DNA from: Amycolatopsis sp. DSM 110486
GTDB lineage: Bacteria; Actinomycetota; Actinomycetes; Mycobacteriales; Pseudonocardiaceae
Direction of reading: 5' to 3'
NCBI RefSeq assembly: GCF_019468465.1
Contig: NZ_CP080519.1
Coordinates: forward strand, 1,999,001-2,063,000
DNA length: 64,000 nt
The notes below the pieces were generated by a model. That model saw only the letters and a list, made by a program, of their open reading frames with translations. It was not told the origin of the DNA and made no database searches. Shown here piece by piece: positions 33,190 to 42,729 of the stretch. Both the position numbers and the translations under genes were made by a program. Each line of letters begins with the position of its first letter. Positions within the stretch are counted from its first letter, which is position 1.

Positions 33190-33699
33190 TCAGAGGCGTC
33201 GCTCGAAGACCTGACCGATCCAGCCGTCGACGTCGAAGCGGACCGTCGGCGTGAAGCCCTGGCCCTCGTAGTAGCGCTGCAGCTCACCGTCGCCGCCGGC
33301 CCAGCAGTCGACGCGCACGAGGCCGATGCCGCGTTTCCGGGCTTCCTCCAGCGAGTGCTCCAGCAGCCGCGCGCCCACCCGGTGACCCGCGAACCGGCGC
33401 GACGTGATGAGCAGCCCGATGTACAGCTCCCGCTCCCCGGCCGGCGGCACGTACTTCGGGCATTCCTCGCGGACGATCAACGCCCCCGCGGGCTCACCGT
33501 CGACCTCGGCGATGCCGAGACCCGGCTCCGTCGCCATGTCGGCCACGCGCGAGCCCCGGTGCGGAATGCCGCTCCACGGCTGATCACCCCACTGACCGGC
33601 GCTGCCGCGCGCGACCAGCCACTCGACCGCCTCGTCGAAGAAGCGCAGCAACGTGTCGGCGTCGCCGGGTTCGCCTGGGCGGATCGTGAAAGTCCCCAT
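33190..33699 (-). CDS. GNAT-family N-acetyltransferase
   Basis: A 169-residue acetyltransferase. The GNAT acetyl-CoA pocket is visible as LYIGLLITSRRFAGHRVGARLLEHS, where RFAGHRVG corresponds to motif A, and YYEGQGFTP is the typical C-terminal strand. The acceptor substrate is unknown; related proteins act on small molecules or aminoglycosides. ATG 33699. It precedes nothing obviously related; the SDR starts 88 bp downstream and methionine aminopeptidase ends 17 bp upstream on the same strand, so it may be co-transcribed with map. Confidence 0.85.
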   Translation of the reverse strand: MGTFTIRPGEPGDADTLLRFFDEAVEWLVARGSAGQWGDQPWSGIPHRGSRVADMATEPGLGIAEVDGEPAGALIVREECPKYVPPAGERELYIGLLITSRRFAGHRVGARLLEHSLEEARKRGIGLVRVDCWAGGDGELQRYYEGQGFTPTVRFDVDGWIGQVFERRL

Positions 33700-33715
33700 C
33701 CTCGACGTTGTACCC

Positions 33716-34483
33716 CTAGGGCAGTGTCAGGACCAGCGGCCCGGCCTCGGTGATCGCGACGGTGTGCTCCGAGTGCGACGCGCGGGTGCCGTCGGTGGTG
33801 TGGACGGTCCAGCCGTCGTCGGCGTGCCGGTAGTCGTCGAGGCCGCCGCGGGTGAACATGGGCTCGAGGGCGAGGACCAGGCCGGGCCGCAGGCGCGGGC
33901 CGCGACCGGGGCGGCCGTCGTTGGGCACCGGCGGGTCCTCGTGCATCGCACGGCCGATGCCGTGGCCGCCGTGGTCTTCGGTGACGCCGTAACCCGACGC
34001 GCGGCCGATCGAGGCGATGGCGGCCGAAATGTCGCCCTTCTTCGCGCCGGGCCGCGCGGCCGCGATGCCTGCCGCGAGCGCCTTTTCCGTCGCGGCGATC
34101 AAGGCGAGGTCGGCCGAGTCCGCTGCGCCGACGACGAAGCTCACCGCGGCGTCGCCGTGCCAGCCGTCGATGGACGCGCCGCAGTCGATGCTCAGCAGGT
34201 CGCCGTCGCGTAGCCGGTACCGGCCGGGGATGCCGTGGACGACGGCGTCGTTGACGCTGGCGCAGATCACGCCCGGGTACGGCGTCGGCGCCCAGTTCGG
34301 GTGGTAGCCGAGGAACGACGGCTTCGCGCCGGCGTCGGCCATCACCTGAGCGGCGACGGCGTCCAGCTCGGCCAGCGAAACGCCGATGTCCGCGGCCTCC
34401 CGCACCGCAACCAGCGTCTGGGCCACCACGCGGCCCGCCTCCCGCATCACCGCGAGCTCGGTCGCGGTCTTCAGCTCCACCAT
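33716..34483 (-). CDS. map: Methionine aminopeptidase, type I
   Basis: A 255-residue metallopeptidase that removes N-terminal Met from new proteins. All five metal ligands are present: Asp100 (SIDCGAS), Asp111, His174 (GGHGIG), Glu207 (ALEPMF) and Glu239 (SHSEHTVAI). His83 (VVHGIPG) matches the substrate-binding His. It is a short type I enzyme without zinc-finger or SH3-binding extension. The gene is away from the usual secY-adk-map ribosomal locus, so it may be a second, accessory copy. A 26-bp dyad lies immediately upstream, between it and the divergent RidA gene, and may control it. Confidence 0.9.
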   Translation of the reverse strand: MVELKTATELAVMREAGRVVAQTLVAVREAADIGVSLAELDAVAAQVMADAGAKPSFLGYHPNWAPTPYPGVICASVNDAVVHGIPGRYRLRDGDLLSIDCGASIDGWHGDAAVSFVVGAADSADLALIAATEKALAAGIAAARPGAKKGDISAAIASIGRASGYGVTEDHGGHGIGRAMHEDPPVPNDGRPGRGPRLRPGLVLALEPMFTRGGLDDYRHADDGWTVHTTDGTRASHSEHTVAITEAGPLVLTLP

Positions 34484-34485
34484 GC

Positions 34486-34511
34486 GGATAACTATACCGG
34501 TATTACTATCC
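34486..34511. promoter_or_regulatory. Dyad between map and the divergent RidA-family gene
   Basis: A perfect core ATACCGGTAT (34494-34503) is flanked by GGATA (34486-34490) and TATCC (34507-34511), forming an interrupted 26-bp dyad. It starts 3 bp from the map ATG and ends 20 bp before the RidA-type start, so a bound protein could block both. Regulator unknown. Confidence 0.5.
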
Positions 34512-34530
34512 CAGCCCGTACGCTCCCGTC

Positions 34531-35010
34531 GTGCACATCGAAAACCGCCTGGCCGAGCTCGGCCTGCAGCTGCCGGAGCCGATGAACCCGCCGCCCGGCG
34601 TCACGCTCTCGTTTCCGTGGGTCCGCGTCTTCCGGGACCGCGCTTTCGTTTCAGGCCACGGCCCGTTGCTACCCGACGGGTCCCTCGCCGGCCCGTTCGG
34701 CAACGTCGGCGCCGAGGTCACCGAGGAACAGGCGTATGCGGCCGCCCGCCTGACCGCGCTCGCGGTGCTCACCTCACTGAAGCGCGCGCTCGGCGACCTC
34801 GACCGTGTCACGGCGTGGCTGCGCGTGTTCGGCATGGTCAACACCGCGCCCGGGTTCGCCCGCACTCCAGCCGTGGTCAACGGTTTTTCCGACCTCATCG
34901 TGCAGCTGTGGGGCGCGGACGCGGGTGACCACGCGCGCTCGGCGGTCGGCCTCGCCGAGCTGCCGTTCGGCATTCCGGTGGAGATCGAGGCGGAAGTGGC
35001 GATCGACTAA
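34531..35010 (+). CDS. RidA/YjgF-family protein
   Basis: A 159-residue member of the RidA (YjgF/YER057c/UK114) superfamily. It shows RAFVSGHGPLLPDGSL, ARLTALAVLTSLKRALGDLD, VNGFSDLIVQLWG and a C-terminal FGIPVEIEAEVA. Archetypal RidA deaminates reactive enamines and imines, but the usual C-terminal catalytic Arg (in an R..E motif) is not evident here; this version with HARSAVGLAELPFGIPVEIE belongs to a subgroup whose role is uncertain. GTG 34531 is the start, without RBS, so possibly leaderless. It overlaps the broken monooxygenase by 4 bp tail to tail. Confidence 0.85.
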   Translation: MHIENRLAELGLQLPEPMNPPPGVTLSFPWVRVFRDRAFVSGHGPLLPDGSLAGPFGNVGAEVTEEQAYAAARLTALAVLTSLKRALGDLDRVTAWLRVFGMVNTAPGFARTPAVVNGFSDLIVQLWGADAGDHARSAVGLAELPFGIPVEIEAEVAID

Positions 35011-35815
35011 CCGCCGGCGTACCCGAATCGCACCGGGGTCCCGTTCGTACCGCGGGCGGCGATGTAGCCGTCAGGACGCACGAGCAGCCAGCCGTCGCCG
35101 AGTTGCAGGTCCTCGGCCACCGGATCGGCCACGGGGCATCCGGTCAGCCCGGGCGCCGCGGGACTCGCCGTGGCGCGGTGCACGAGCAGCCAGCGCGGAT
35201 CACGCAGCCGGTCGAGAAAATCGCGCCAGCCGGGCGTCTTCGCAGCCGAAGGGCCGACGCGGGTGACGCGCTCGCCGGGCGCCGGAGTTCCGGGACCGGG
35301 CGAGGTGAGCGGGCTGTCGGTATAGCGCGACGCGAGCGCCTGAGTACGGCCGATGATCTCGCGGCCCGCACTGTCCACTCCGGACTGATCGGAGAGGTCG
35401 CCGTGCATCACATAGTCGGTGATCATCGCGGTGGCGTCGAGCAGTGCGGAGCCGACCGGGACGCGTTCGAGCGAGTACGTGTCCAGCAGGGCCTCGCCGG
35501 CGTCGCCCGCGCAGGCGGCCGCCAGTTTCCAGCCCAGGTTGAACGCGTCCTGCAGCCCGGTGTTCATGCCCTGACCGCCGGCCGGACTGTGGACGTGGGC
35601 AGCGTCGCCCGCGACGAAGCAGCGGCCGGACTGCATGGTGGGGACCGCGCGTTGCCGGATGGTGAACGGTTTGATCCAGTCGCGGATCCGCACTCGCGGC
35701 CGGGCGCCCGTCGCCGCGGCGAGGCGGCCGCGGAAGCGTTCGGCGGCGGCGGCCGGAGTCTCGTCGCCGCTGGCGGTCCATGCGGTGTCGGTCAGGCGCC
35801 AGCGCCCCGGCTCCG
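35007..35815 (-). pseudogene. 5'-truncated FAD-dependent monooxygenase
   Basis: About 270 residues of the C-terminal two-thirds of a PHBH-type aromatic monooxygenase remain. They begin EPGRWRLTDTAWTASGDE, include the GD motif CFVAGDAAHVHSPAGGQG and NLGWKLAAA, and end in the thioredoxin-like tail LLVRPDGYIAARG. The N-terminal Rossmann domain that binds FAD is absent. Upstream of about 35815 the frame is still open, but reads as the antisense of a hydrolase fragment, so the 352-residue open frame is chimeric. Non-functional unless the fragment has another role. Confidence 0.8.
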
Positions 35816-36097
35816 GATGCCGACGTGGTCGCGTCGATGCGGGAAACCCCGCAGTGGCAAGAAGATCTCGCGCTCGCGCACACCACTGCGTACGACGCGG
35901 CGATCGTCGAGGCGGGGTTACCCGAGGTCTCCGTGCCGGCGCGGTTCGTGCTGGGTGGCGCCAGCCCGACCCGCATGGTTGACGGGGTGCGCCGCTACGC
36001 CGCCCGGCTGGGTGCGGAGGTGCGCGTGCTCGACGACCAGCAGCACTTCGCCCAGCGCACCGCACCCGCCGCGCTGGCCGCGGTCATCGTGTCTTGA
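35806..36097 (+). pseudogene. 5'-truncated alpha/beta hydrolase fragment
   Basis: About 95 residues of the C-terminal cap and last strands of an alpha/beta hydrolase: VVASMRETPQWQEDLALAHT, then RFVLGGASPTRMVDGVRRYA and QQHFAQRTAPAALA, where the Asp/His end of a catalytic triad would be expected (QQHF carries the His). The nucleophile half is missing. It is joined head to head with the truncated monooxygenase at about 35806-35815 and overlaps the next hydrolase gene by 14 bp tail to tail. Confidence 0.75.
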
Positions 36098-36983
36098 CCA
36101 GCGCCGCGATCCGCGTCGCGAAGTCCGCCCACAACTCGCGCGGCAGGCTGTGCCCCATGCCGGGCACCACCACGAGCTCCGCCCCGGGAATCGCGTCCGC
36201 CGTTGCGCGGCCGCCGCTGAGGTCGCACATGCGGTCGGCGTCGCCGTGGATGACCAGGGTGGGCACGTCCAGCCCTCGCAGCCGGTCCGTGCGGTCGCCC
36301 GACGCCACCACGGCGACGGCTTGCCGCGGCATGCCCAGTGCGGGGTAGCCCCGGTCGAACGTCCGCCCCGCTCGCTCGGCGACGGCAGCTTCGTCGAACT
36401 CGAACCCCGGCGACCCGGTGATCCGCGACGCTCGCACCTGCCACGCCACGAACGCCTCCCGCTCGCTCGGCGGCTGTCCCATCTCGGCCAAGATCGACGG
36501 GTCGGGCGCACCCACACCCGGGGCGCCGGTCGTGGACATGATGGACGTCAGCGTCCGCACCCGATCGGGGTGCTCGATGGCGACCATCTGCGCGATCATC
36601 CCGCCGAGCGACGCTCCGACGAGGTGTGCGCTCTCCAGCCCGAGCAGATCAAGCAGCCCTACCGTGTCACCCGCGAGGTCCGACAGCGTGTAGGACGCCG
36701 TCGCGAAATCCCCCGCGAGAACGGCCGGGAAATCCGGCACGGGCGCGTCGTCGAAATGCGTGGACCGGCCGGAGTCGCGGTTGTCGAAGCGGATCACGTG
36801 CAGGCCGCGGTCCACCAGTTCCCGGCAGAACTCCTCAGGCCAGTTGATCATCTGCGCGCCACCGCCCATGATCAGCACGACCGGCGGCATTCCGGGGTCA
36901 CCGAAGCGTTCGTACGCCAGCTCGATTCCGGACGGGCCGACGTTCAGTGCTTGTTCCTCAGGCATGCCGACCACAGTAATCAT
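36084..36983 (-). CDS. Alpha/beta-fold hydrolase
   Basis: A soluble alpha/beta hydrolase of about 299 residues. PPVVLIMGGGAQMINWPEEF gives the oxyanion-hole strand; the nucleophile elbow is VGASLGG; the acid lies in VIHGDADRM and the His in GMGHSLP. Closest in style to actinobacterial esterases or aclacinomycin methylesterase-like proteins (RDSGRSTH is typical of this group). Starts at ATG 36983 (MITVVGMPEEQ) or ATG 36965; neither has a good RBS. It is divergent from the methyltransferase gene. Whether it is a paralogue of the hydrolase fragment beside it is not clear. Confidence 0.83.
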   Translation of the reverse strand: MITVVGMPEEQALNVGPSGIELAYERFGDPGMPPVVLIMGGGAQMINWPEEFCRELVDRGLHVIRFDNRDSGRSTHFDDAPVPDFPAVLAGDFATASYTLSDLAGDTVGLLDLLGLESAHLVGASLGGMIAQMVAIEHPDRVRTLTSIMSTTGAPGVGAPDPSILAEMGQPPSEREAFVAWQVRASRITGSPGFEFDEAAVAERAGRTFDRGYPALGMPRQAVAVVASGDRTDRLRGLDVPTLVIHGDADRMCDLSGGRATADAIPGAELVVVPGMGHSLPRELWADFATRIAALVKTR

Positions 36984-37081
36984 TCGGCGGTGCCGAAACA
37001 TCGCCCCGCGGGCCGATGTTTCCGGCTTGCCACCCGGGTTATGGTGAAAGGGGATCGACCGGCAGTCCGGCGTTTTCTGCC

Positions 37082-37822
37082 ATGATCGATCGCATGACTC
37101 CGGACAATCAGACACTGCCGGCCAACGACTACAACAGCTTCGCCGAGGCGTACGCGGCTCAGAACGAGAGCGGCATCCAGAACGCCTACTACGAGCAGCC
37201 CGCGATGCTGGAGCTCGCCGGCGACGTCACCGGAAGACGGATTCTCGACGCCGGCTGCGGCGCCGGCCCGCTGTCCGAGGCGCTGCGCGATCGCGGCGCG
37301 ATCATGTCCGGGTTCGACCTCAGCGCCGGCATGCTGGAGCTGGCCCGCCGCCGGCTCGGGCCCGAAGCCGACCTGCGCGTCGCCGATCTGGCCGAACCGT
37401 TGCCCTACACCGACAACGCGTTCGACGACATAATCGCGTCCCTCGTGCTGCATTACCTGGAGGACTGGGGCCCTTCGCTCACCGAGCTGCGGCGCATCCT
37501 CAAGCCGGGCGGCCGCCTGCTGATCTCGGTCGACCACCCCTTCGCGATCCACGCCCTGCAGCGCATGGAAGGCATCAAGACCAACTACTTCGAGACGTAC
37601 AACTGGACCGAAGAGTGGACGTTCGGCAGCCAGACCATCCCGATGTCGTTCTGGATGCGGCCGCTGCACGCAATGACCGCCGCCTTCACCGCGGCGGGCT
37701 TCGAGATCTCCGTGATCAGCGAACCCATGCCCGCGCCAGAGGCTCGCGAGCTGTGGCCCGAGGACTACCGCCTGCTCACGATCAGCCCGAGCTTCCTGTT
37801 CTTCGTGCTGACCGCGAGCTGA
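37082..37822 (+). CDS. SAM-dependent methyltransferase, class I
   Basis: About 246 residues. The SAM-binding motif I ILDAGCGAGPLSEAL is followed by GFDLSAGMLELARRR and motif III-like LRRILKPGGRLLISVDHP, typical of UbiE/COQ5-like small-molecule methyltransferases. The C-terminal part is beta-rich (FEISVISEPMPAPEAR). Acceptor unknown. ATG 37082 is used; ATG 37094 is an alternative, and neither has an RBS. It is divergent from the hydrolase (98-bp gap) and ends 5 bp before the stop of the acyl-CoA dehydrogenase gene. Confidence 0.87.
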   Translation: MIDRMTPDNQTLPANDYNSFAEAYAAQNESGIQNAYYEQPAMLELAGDVTGRRILDAGCGAGPLSEALRDRGAIMSGFDLSAGMLELARRRLGPEADLRVADLAEPLPYTDNAFDDIIASLVLHYLEDWGPSLTELRRILKPGGRLLISVDHPFAIHALQRMEGIKTNYFETYNWTEEWTFGSQTIPMSFWMRPLHAMTAAFTAAGFEISVISEPMPAPEARELWPEDYRLLTISPSFLFFVLTAS

Positions 37823-37826
37823 CGTA

Positions 37827-38984
37827 CTAGCCCGCGACGCCGAGGTGGCGAGCGATGAGCATCCGCTGCACCTCGCTCGTCCCCTCGCCGATCTCCAGGA
37901 TCTTCGCGTCACGGTAGAAGCGGCTGACCGGGTATTCGTTCATGAAGCCGTAGCCGCCGTAGATCTGGGTGGCGTCGCGGGCGTTGTCCATGGCGGCGTC
38001 GGAGGCGACGAGCTTCGCGATGGACGCTTCCTTCTTGAAGGGTTCGCCGCGCAGCATCTTCGACGCCGCCTGGTAATACGCGAGGCGCGCGGTGTGGGTG
38101 CGCACCTCCATGTCGGCGATCTTGAACTGGATCGCCTGGTACTCGCCGATCCGGTGGCCGAAGGCGACGCGATCCTTCGCGTACTTGAGGCACTCGTCGA
38201 CGCAGCCCTGGGCCAGACCCACACTCAAGGCGGCGATCGCGACCCGGCCTTCGTCCAGAATGGACAGGAACTGCGCGTAGCCGCGGCCGCGGATGCCGAC
38301 GAGGTTCTCCGCCGGCACGCGAACGTCCGCAAAGGACAGCTCGTGCGTGTCCGAGCAGTTCCAGCCGACCTTGGAGTACTTGGGCGCCACGGCGAAGCCC
38401 GGCGTGCCCGAGGGCACGAGGATCGCGGAGATCTCCTTGCGGCCGTTCTCCATCACGTCGGTGACCGCCGTGACGGTGACCAGCCGCGTGATGTCGGTGC
38501 CGGAGTTGGTGATGAACGCCTTGCTGCCGTTGATCACCCACTGGTCGCCGTCGAGCTTGGCCCGGGTGCGCGTGGCGCCGGCGTCCGAACCGCCGCCCGG
38601 TTCTGTGAGGCCGAAGCCGCCGAGGGCCTCGCCGGAGCACAGGGCGGGCAGCCAGGTTTCCTTCTGCTCCTGCGTGCCAAAGCGGTAGATCGGCATCGCG
38701 CCGAGGGAAACGCCGGCCTCCAGCGTGATCGCGACCGACGAGTCGACCCGCGCCAGCTCCTCCAACGCCAGGCACAGCGCGAAGTAGTCGCCGCCCATGC
38801 CGCCGAACTCCTCGGCGAACGGCAGGCCGAACAGGCCCATCTCCCCCATCTTGGCGACGAGCTCGTACGGGAACTGTTCCTTCTCGTACATCGGCCCGAT
38901 CACCGGCGCGACCTCGTTGTGCGCGAAGTCCTCGACCGTCTTGCGCAGCGCCTCGTACTCTTCGTCCAGCCGGAAGTCGATCAT
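37827..38984 (-). CDS. Acyl-CoA dehydrogenase (isovaleryl/short-branched-chain type likely)
   Basis: A 385-residue acyl-CoA dehydrogenase. It has [19 protein letters not shown] at the FAD/substrate site, [14 protein letters not shown], the [20 protein letters not shown] segment and [14 protein letters not shown], with the Glu of EGTSE near the usual catalytic position. In the operon it follows acyl-CoA carboxylase beta and alpha subunits with a 4-bp ATGA overlap. That gene set matches leucine/isovalerate (Liu) or related branched acyl-CoA degradation, so isovaleryl-CoA dehydrogenase activity is the best guess (inference). Controlled, with the carboxylases, from the operators at 42648-42691. 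Confidence 0.92.
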   Translation of the reverse strand: MIDFRLDEEYEALRKTVEDFAHNEVAPVIGPMYEKEQFPYELVAKMGEMGLFGLPFAEEFGGMGGDYFALCLALEELARVDSSVAITLEAGVSLGAMPIYRFGTQEQKETWLPALCSGEALGGFGLTEPGGGSDAGATRTRAKLDGDQWVINGSKAFITNSGTDITRLVTVTAVTDVMENGRKEISAILVPSGTPGFAVAPKYSKVGWNCSDTHELSFADVRVPAENLVGIRGRGYAQFLSILDEGRVAIAALSVGLAQGCVDECLKYAKDRVAFGHRIGEYQAIQFKIADMEVRTHTARLAYYQAASKMLRGEPFKKEASIAKLVASDAAMDNARDATQIYGGYGFMNEYPVSRFYRDAKILEIGEGTSEVQRMLIARHLGVAG

Positions 38985-40987
38985 CGTTGCTCCTCGCTCG
39001 GGCTCACCACGGCCAGGGTTTCGTCCAACGCCACCTGCTGGCCCGCGCGCGCCGAAAGCTCGCTCACCACGCCGTCGATCGGCGCGGTCACGGTGTGTTC
39101 CATCTTCATCGCTTCCACGACCAGCAACGGTGTGCCGGCCGCGACCACGTCGCCCTGGGCGACCTTGACCACCAGGACCGTGCCCGGCATCGGGCTCTTC
39201 ACCGGCCCGGCGCCCGCGGCTTCACCACGCGCCGCCAGCCGCACTTCCTGGTCCGCGAACGCGAAACCGAAGCCGTCGCGCGCGAGCCAGACCGTCCGTT
39301 GTGGACCTTCGGCGCGGCGGTAGCGCTCGATCCCGCTGTCGCGTCGAACTTCCAGCACGTCGCCGACGCGGGCCGCGGTGGCCTCGACCGGTTCGTTGTC
39401 GTCGACCTGCACGGTGGCCTTGAAAACGGGCCCCGTCACCCGCACCACGGCCTGGACCTCGCCGACGCGCAGGCGGAACGTGACCCCGCCTCCGCCGCCG
39501 ATGCGCCACCCGGTGGGCACGTCCCACGGGTCCACCACGGAACCCTGGGGTTGCAACGAAAGCAACCGGTCGAGCGCCGCTGCCACGAAGAACCCTTCGG
39601 GCACCTCCGACGACACCAGCGACGACAGCCGCCGGTCCACCAGCTCCGTGTCGAGCCGGCCCGCGCGCACGTCCTCGTCGGCGAGCAGGGCGCGCAGGAA
39701 CGCGATGTTCGTGCCCAGCCCCAGCAACGCCGTGTCCGCCAACGCGCGGTCGAGCTTGCGCAACGCCGCCGTGCGGTTGGGGCCGTAAGCGATCACCTTG
39801 GCCAGCATCGGGTCGTAGTTCGACCCGACCACCGCGCCCTCGGTCATCCACGAGTCCACGCGCACGCCGTCGCCCGACGGCTCGTGGACGCCGAGCACCG
39901 TGCCGCCGGTCGGGATGAAGCCGCGCGCGGGATCCTCCGCGTACACGCGGGCTTCGACGGCGTGGCCTTCGAGACGCACGTCCTCCTGCTTCACCGTCAG
40001 CGGCTCACCTGCGGCCACGCGGACCTGCCACGCCACGAGGTCGAGCCCGGTCACCATCTCCGTGACGGGGTGCTCCACCTGCAGCCGCGTGTTCATCTCC
40101 ATGAAGAAGAACTCGTCCGCGTCGTGCGCCGACATGATGAACTCGACGGTGCCCGCGCCGACGTAGCCCACGGACCGCGCGGCCTCGGCCGCGGCGGCGC
40201 CCATCTTCTGGCGCGTGGCCTCGTCGAGCAGCACCGACGGGGCCTCTTCGATGATCTTCTGGTGCCGCCGCTGCAGGCTGCACTCGCGTTCGCCGAGGTG
40301 CAGGACGTTGCCGTGCTTGTCGGCCAGCACCTGGATCTCGATGTGGCGCGGCGTGGTGACGAACCGCTCCACCAGCAGTGTGTCGTCGCCGAACGAACCC
40401 CGGGCCTCGCGGCGCGCGGACTCGATCGCGGCGGCGAGCTCCGACCCCTCGTGCACGAGCCGCATGCCCTTGCCGCCACCGCCCGCGGACGGCTTCAGCA
40501 GCACCGGGTAACCCACCCCTGCCACCGCCTCGGCGAACCCGCCCTCGGGAATGTCCATATCGGACACTCCGGGGACGACGGGCACGCCGGCCGCGGACAC
40601 CGTGGCCTTGGCGCGGATCTTGTCGCCCATCTGCTCGATCGCGGCGACGGGCGGGCCGATGAACACCAGACCGGCCTCTTCACAGGCACGCGCGAACGCG
40701 GCGTTCTCGGCGAGGAAGCCGTAACCCGGGTGCACGGCCTGCGCGCCCGTCACCTGGGCCGCAGCGACGATGGCCGGTATCGACAAATAGCTTTTCGCCG
40801 CCTCGGCCGGGCCGAGGCGCACCGCGGTGTCGGCCTCGCGCACGTGCTTGGCGTCGGCGTCCGCGTCGCTGTAGACCGCGACCGAGCGGATGCCCAGCTC
40901 CCGCAGCGAGCGGATCACGCGGACCGCGATCTCGCCTCGGTTGGCGACCAGGACCGTGGTGAACAAAGAACCGTCAGACACGCTCAT
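38981..40987 (-). CDS. Acyl-CoA carboxylase alpha subunit (biotin carboxylase plus BCCP)
   Basis: A 668-residue biotin-dependent carboxylase subunit. The biotin carboxylase domain covers about 8-450 ([23 protein letters not shown]-grasp loop [30 protein letters not shown]). A linker domain follows, and the C-terminal biotinyl domain carries EAMKMEHT, with biotinyl-Lys near 629. It carboxylates its biotin with ATP and bicarbonate; the beta subunit moves CO2 to an acyl-CoA. In this operon 3-methylcrotonyl-CoA is the likely substrate, though propionyl-CoA or geranyl-CoA cannot be excluded. ATG 40987 overlaps the beta-subunit stop (TGATG); the stop overlaps the dehydrogenase start (ATGA). Confidence 0.94.
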   Translation of the reverse strand: MSVSDGSLFTTVLVANRGEIAVRVIRSLRELGIRSVAVYSDADADAKHVREADTAVRLGPAEAAKSYLSIPAIVAAAQVTGAQAVHPGYGFLAENAAFARACEEAGLVFIGPPVAAIEQMGDKIRAKATVSAAGVPVVPGVSDMDIPEGGFAEAVAGVGYPVLLKPSAGGGGKGMRLVHEGSELAAAIESARREARGSFGDDTLLVERFVTTPRHIEIQVLADKHGNVLHLGERECSLQRRHQKIIEEAPSVLLDEATRQKMGAAAAEAARSVGYVGAGTVEFIMSAHDADEFFFMEMNTRLQVEHPVTEMVTGLDLVAWQVRVAAGEPLTVKQEDVRLEGHAVEARVYAEDPARGFIPTGGTVLGVHEPSGDGVRVDSWMTEGAVVGSNYDPMLAKVIAYGPNRTAALRKLDRALADTALLGLGTNIAFLRALLADEDVRAGRLDTELVDRRLSSLVSSEVPEGFFVAAALDRLLSLQPQGSVVDPWDVPTGWRIGGGGGVTFRLRVGEVQAVVRVTGPVFKATVQVDDNEPVEATAARVGDVLEVRRDSGIERYRRAEGPQRTVWLARDGFGFAFADQEVRLAARGEAAGAGPVKSPMPGTVLVVKVAQGDVVAAGTPLLVVEAMKMEHTVTAPIDGVVSELSARAGQQVALDETLAVVSPSEEQR

Positions 40988-42600
40988 CACATCCGGAAAA
41001 CGCCGTAGTTGACCTCGGGCAGGGGCGCGTTGGCCGCGGCCGACAGCGCGAGCCCGAGCACCGTGCGGGTGTCCGCCGGGTCGATCACGCCGTCGTCCCA
41101 CAGCCGCGCGGTGGAGTAGTACGGGCTGCCCTGGTGCTCGTACTGGCCGCGGATCGGCGCCTTGAACGCGTCCTCGTCCTCGGCCGACCACTCGCCGCCG
41201 CGGGCCTCGATGGCGTCGCGGCGGACCGTCGAAAGCACCGAAGCCGCCTGCTCGCCGCCCATCACGGAGATCCGCGCGTTGGGCCACATCCACAGGAACC
41301 GTGGCGAGTACGCCCGGCCGCACATCGAGTAGTTGCCGGCGCCGAACGAGCCGCCGATGATCACGGTGAACTTCGGTACCCGCGCACACGCGACGGCCGT
41401 GACCATTTTCGCGCCGTGCTTCGCGATGCCGCCGGCCTCATACGCCTTGCCGACCATGAAGCCGGTGATGTTCTGCAGGAACACCAAGGGAATCGAGCGG
41501 CGGTCGCACAGTTCGATGAAGTGCGCGCCCTTCATGGCCGACTCGGCGAACAGCACGCCGTTGTTGGCGATGATGCCCACCGGGTGGCCGTGGATGTGCG
41601 CGAAGCCGGTGACGAGCGTGGCGCCGTATTCCTTCTTGAACTCGGAGAACCGGCTGCCGTCGACCACGCGCGCGATCACCTCGCGCACGTCGTACGGGGT
41701 GCGCGAATCGGTGGGCACCACACCGTAGAGCTCGCGCGGGTCTGCCGCCGGCTCCTCGACGGGCCGCACGTCCCACGGCCGCGGCGTGCGCGGGCCGAGC
41801 GTGGAGACGATGTCGCGGACGATGCGCAGCGCGTGGGCGTCGTCGTCGGCGAGGTGGTCGGTGACGCCGGACTGGCGGGAGTGCACGTCGCCGCCGCCCA
41901 GCTCTTCGGCCGTGACGACCTCACCGGTCGCCGCCTTCACCAGCGGCGGGCCGCCGAGGAAGATCGTGCCCTGGTTGCGGACGATCACCGCTTCGTCGCT
42001 CATGGCCGGCACGTACGCGCCGCCCGCCGTGCACGAGCCGAGCACGGCCGCGATCTGCGGGATGCCGCGCGCGGACATGGTGGCCTGGTTGTAGAAGATG
42101 CGCCCGAAGTGCTCGCGGTCGGGGAACACGTCGTCCTGGCGCGGCAGGAACGCGCCGCCGGAGTCGACGAGGTAGATGCACGGGAGGTTGTTGTGCAGCG
42201 CCACTTCCTGGGCGCGCAGGTGCTTCTTGACCGTGAGCGGGTAGTACGTGCCACCTTTGACGGTGGCGTCGTTGGCCACGATCACGCACTCACGCCCGGA
42301 GACGCGCCCGACGCCGGTGATGATCCCGGCGCTCGGCGCCTCGTCGTCGTAGAGGCCGTTGGCCGCGAGCGGCGAGAGCTCCAGGAACGGCGAACCCGGG
42401 TCCAGCAACGTGTCGACGCGGTCGCGCGGCAGCAGCTTGCCCCGTTCGACGTGCCGGATACGGGACTTCTCGGGCCCGCCGAGGCGGGCGGCGTCCAGGC
42501 GCTTGCGCAGGTCCTCGACGAGCTCGCCGTGCGAGGTGACGCTGCGGGCGAACGCGTCGCTGCGCGGATCCGCGGAACTGCTCAGTACCGGCGTGTCCAT
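40987..42600 (-). CDS. Acyl-CoA carboxylase beta subunit (methylcrotonyl-CoA type likely)
   Basis: A 537-residue carboxyltransferase with N- and C-terminal crotonase-like lobes. The N-lobe has [20 protein letters not shown] and [20 protein letters not shown]; the C-lobe has [19 protein letters not shown] and [20 protein letters not shown]. The QNITGFMVG and [12 protein letters not shown] segments are characteristic of methylcrotonyl-/geranyl-CoA carboxylases rather than propionyl-CoA carboxylase. First gene of the operon; ATG 42600 follows GGGGAG. Two 16-bp TetR operators lie 48 and 76 bp upstream. Works with the alpha subunit at 38981. Confidence 0.93.
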   Translation of the reverse strand: MDTPVLSSSADPRSDAFARSVTSHGELVEDLRKRLDAARLGGPEKSRIRHVERGKLLPRDRVDTLLDPGSPFLELSPLAANGLYDDEAPSAGIITGVGRVSGRECVIVANDATVKGGTYYPLTVKKHLRAQEVALHNNLPCIYLVDSGGAFLPRQDDVFPDREHFGRIFYNQATMSARGIPQIAAVLGSCTAGGAYVPAMSDEAVIVRNQGTIFLGGPPLVKAATGEVVTAEELGGGDVHSRQSGVTDHLADDDAHALRIVRDIVSTLGPRTPRPWDVRPVEEPAADPRELYGVVPTDSRTPYDVREVIARVVDGSRFSEFKKEYGATLVTGFAHIHGHPVGIIANNGVLFAESAMKGAHFIELCDRRSIPLVFLQNITGFMVGKAYEAGGIAKHGAKMVTAVACARVPKFTVIIGGSFGAGNYSMCGRAYSPRFLWMWPNARISVMGGEQAASVLSTVRRDAIEARGGEWSAEDEDAFKAPIRGQYEHQGSPYYSTARLWDDGVIDPADTRTVLGLALSAAANAPLPEVNYGVFRM

Positions 42601-42647
42601 GACTCCCCGTCGAGACGTTGGTGATCCAAGACGTCCGTGATCCAGAC

Positions 42648-42663
42648 GTTAGCGGTCGTTAAC
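42648..42663. promoter_or_regulatory. TetR operator copy 1, imperfect
   Basis: GTTAGCGGTCGTTAAC differs from a perfect dyad at one position per arm and is the partner of the sites at 42676 and 45224. It lies 48 bp upstream of the carboxylase beta start. Confidence 0.75.
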
Positions 42664-42675
42664 TCACCTTCGGAT

Positions 42676-42691
42676 GTTAGCGACCGCTAAC
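42676..42691. promoter_or_regulatory. TetR operator copy 2, perfect
   Basis: GTTAGCG-AC-CGCTAAC has perfect 7-bp arms and is identical to the site at 45224-45239 upstream of the TetR gene. The two copies before the carboxylase operon are 28 bp (about 2.7 turns) apart. Identity of the sites links the regulator at 44612-45202 to the operon at 37827-42600. Confidence 0.85.
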
Positions 42692-42729
42692 CGGAGTGTC
42701 CAGCCAGGGTCCGGGGGCTCACACCCGCG

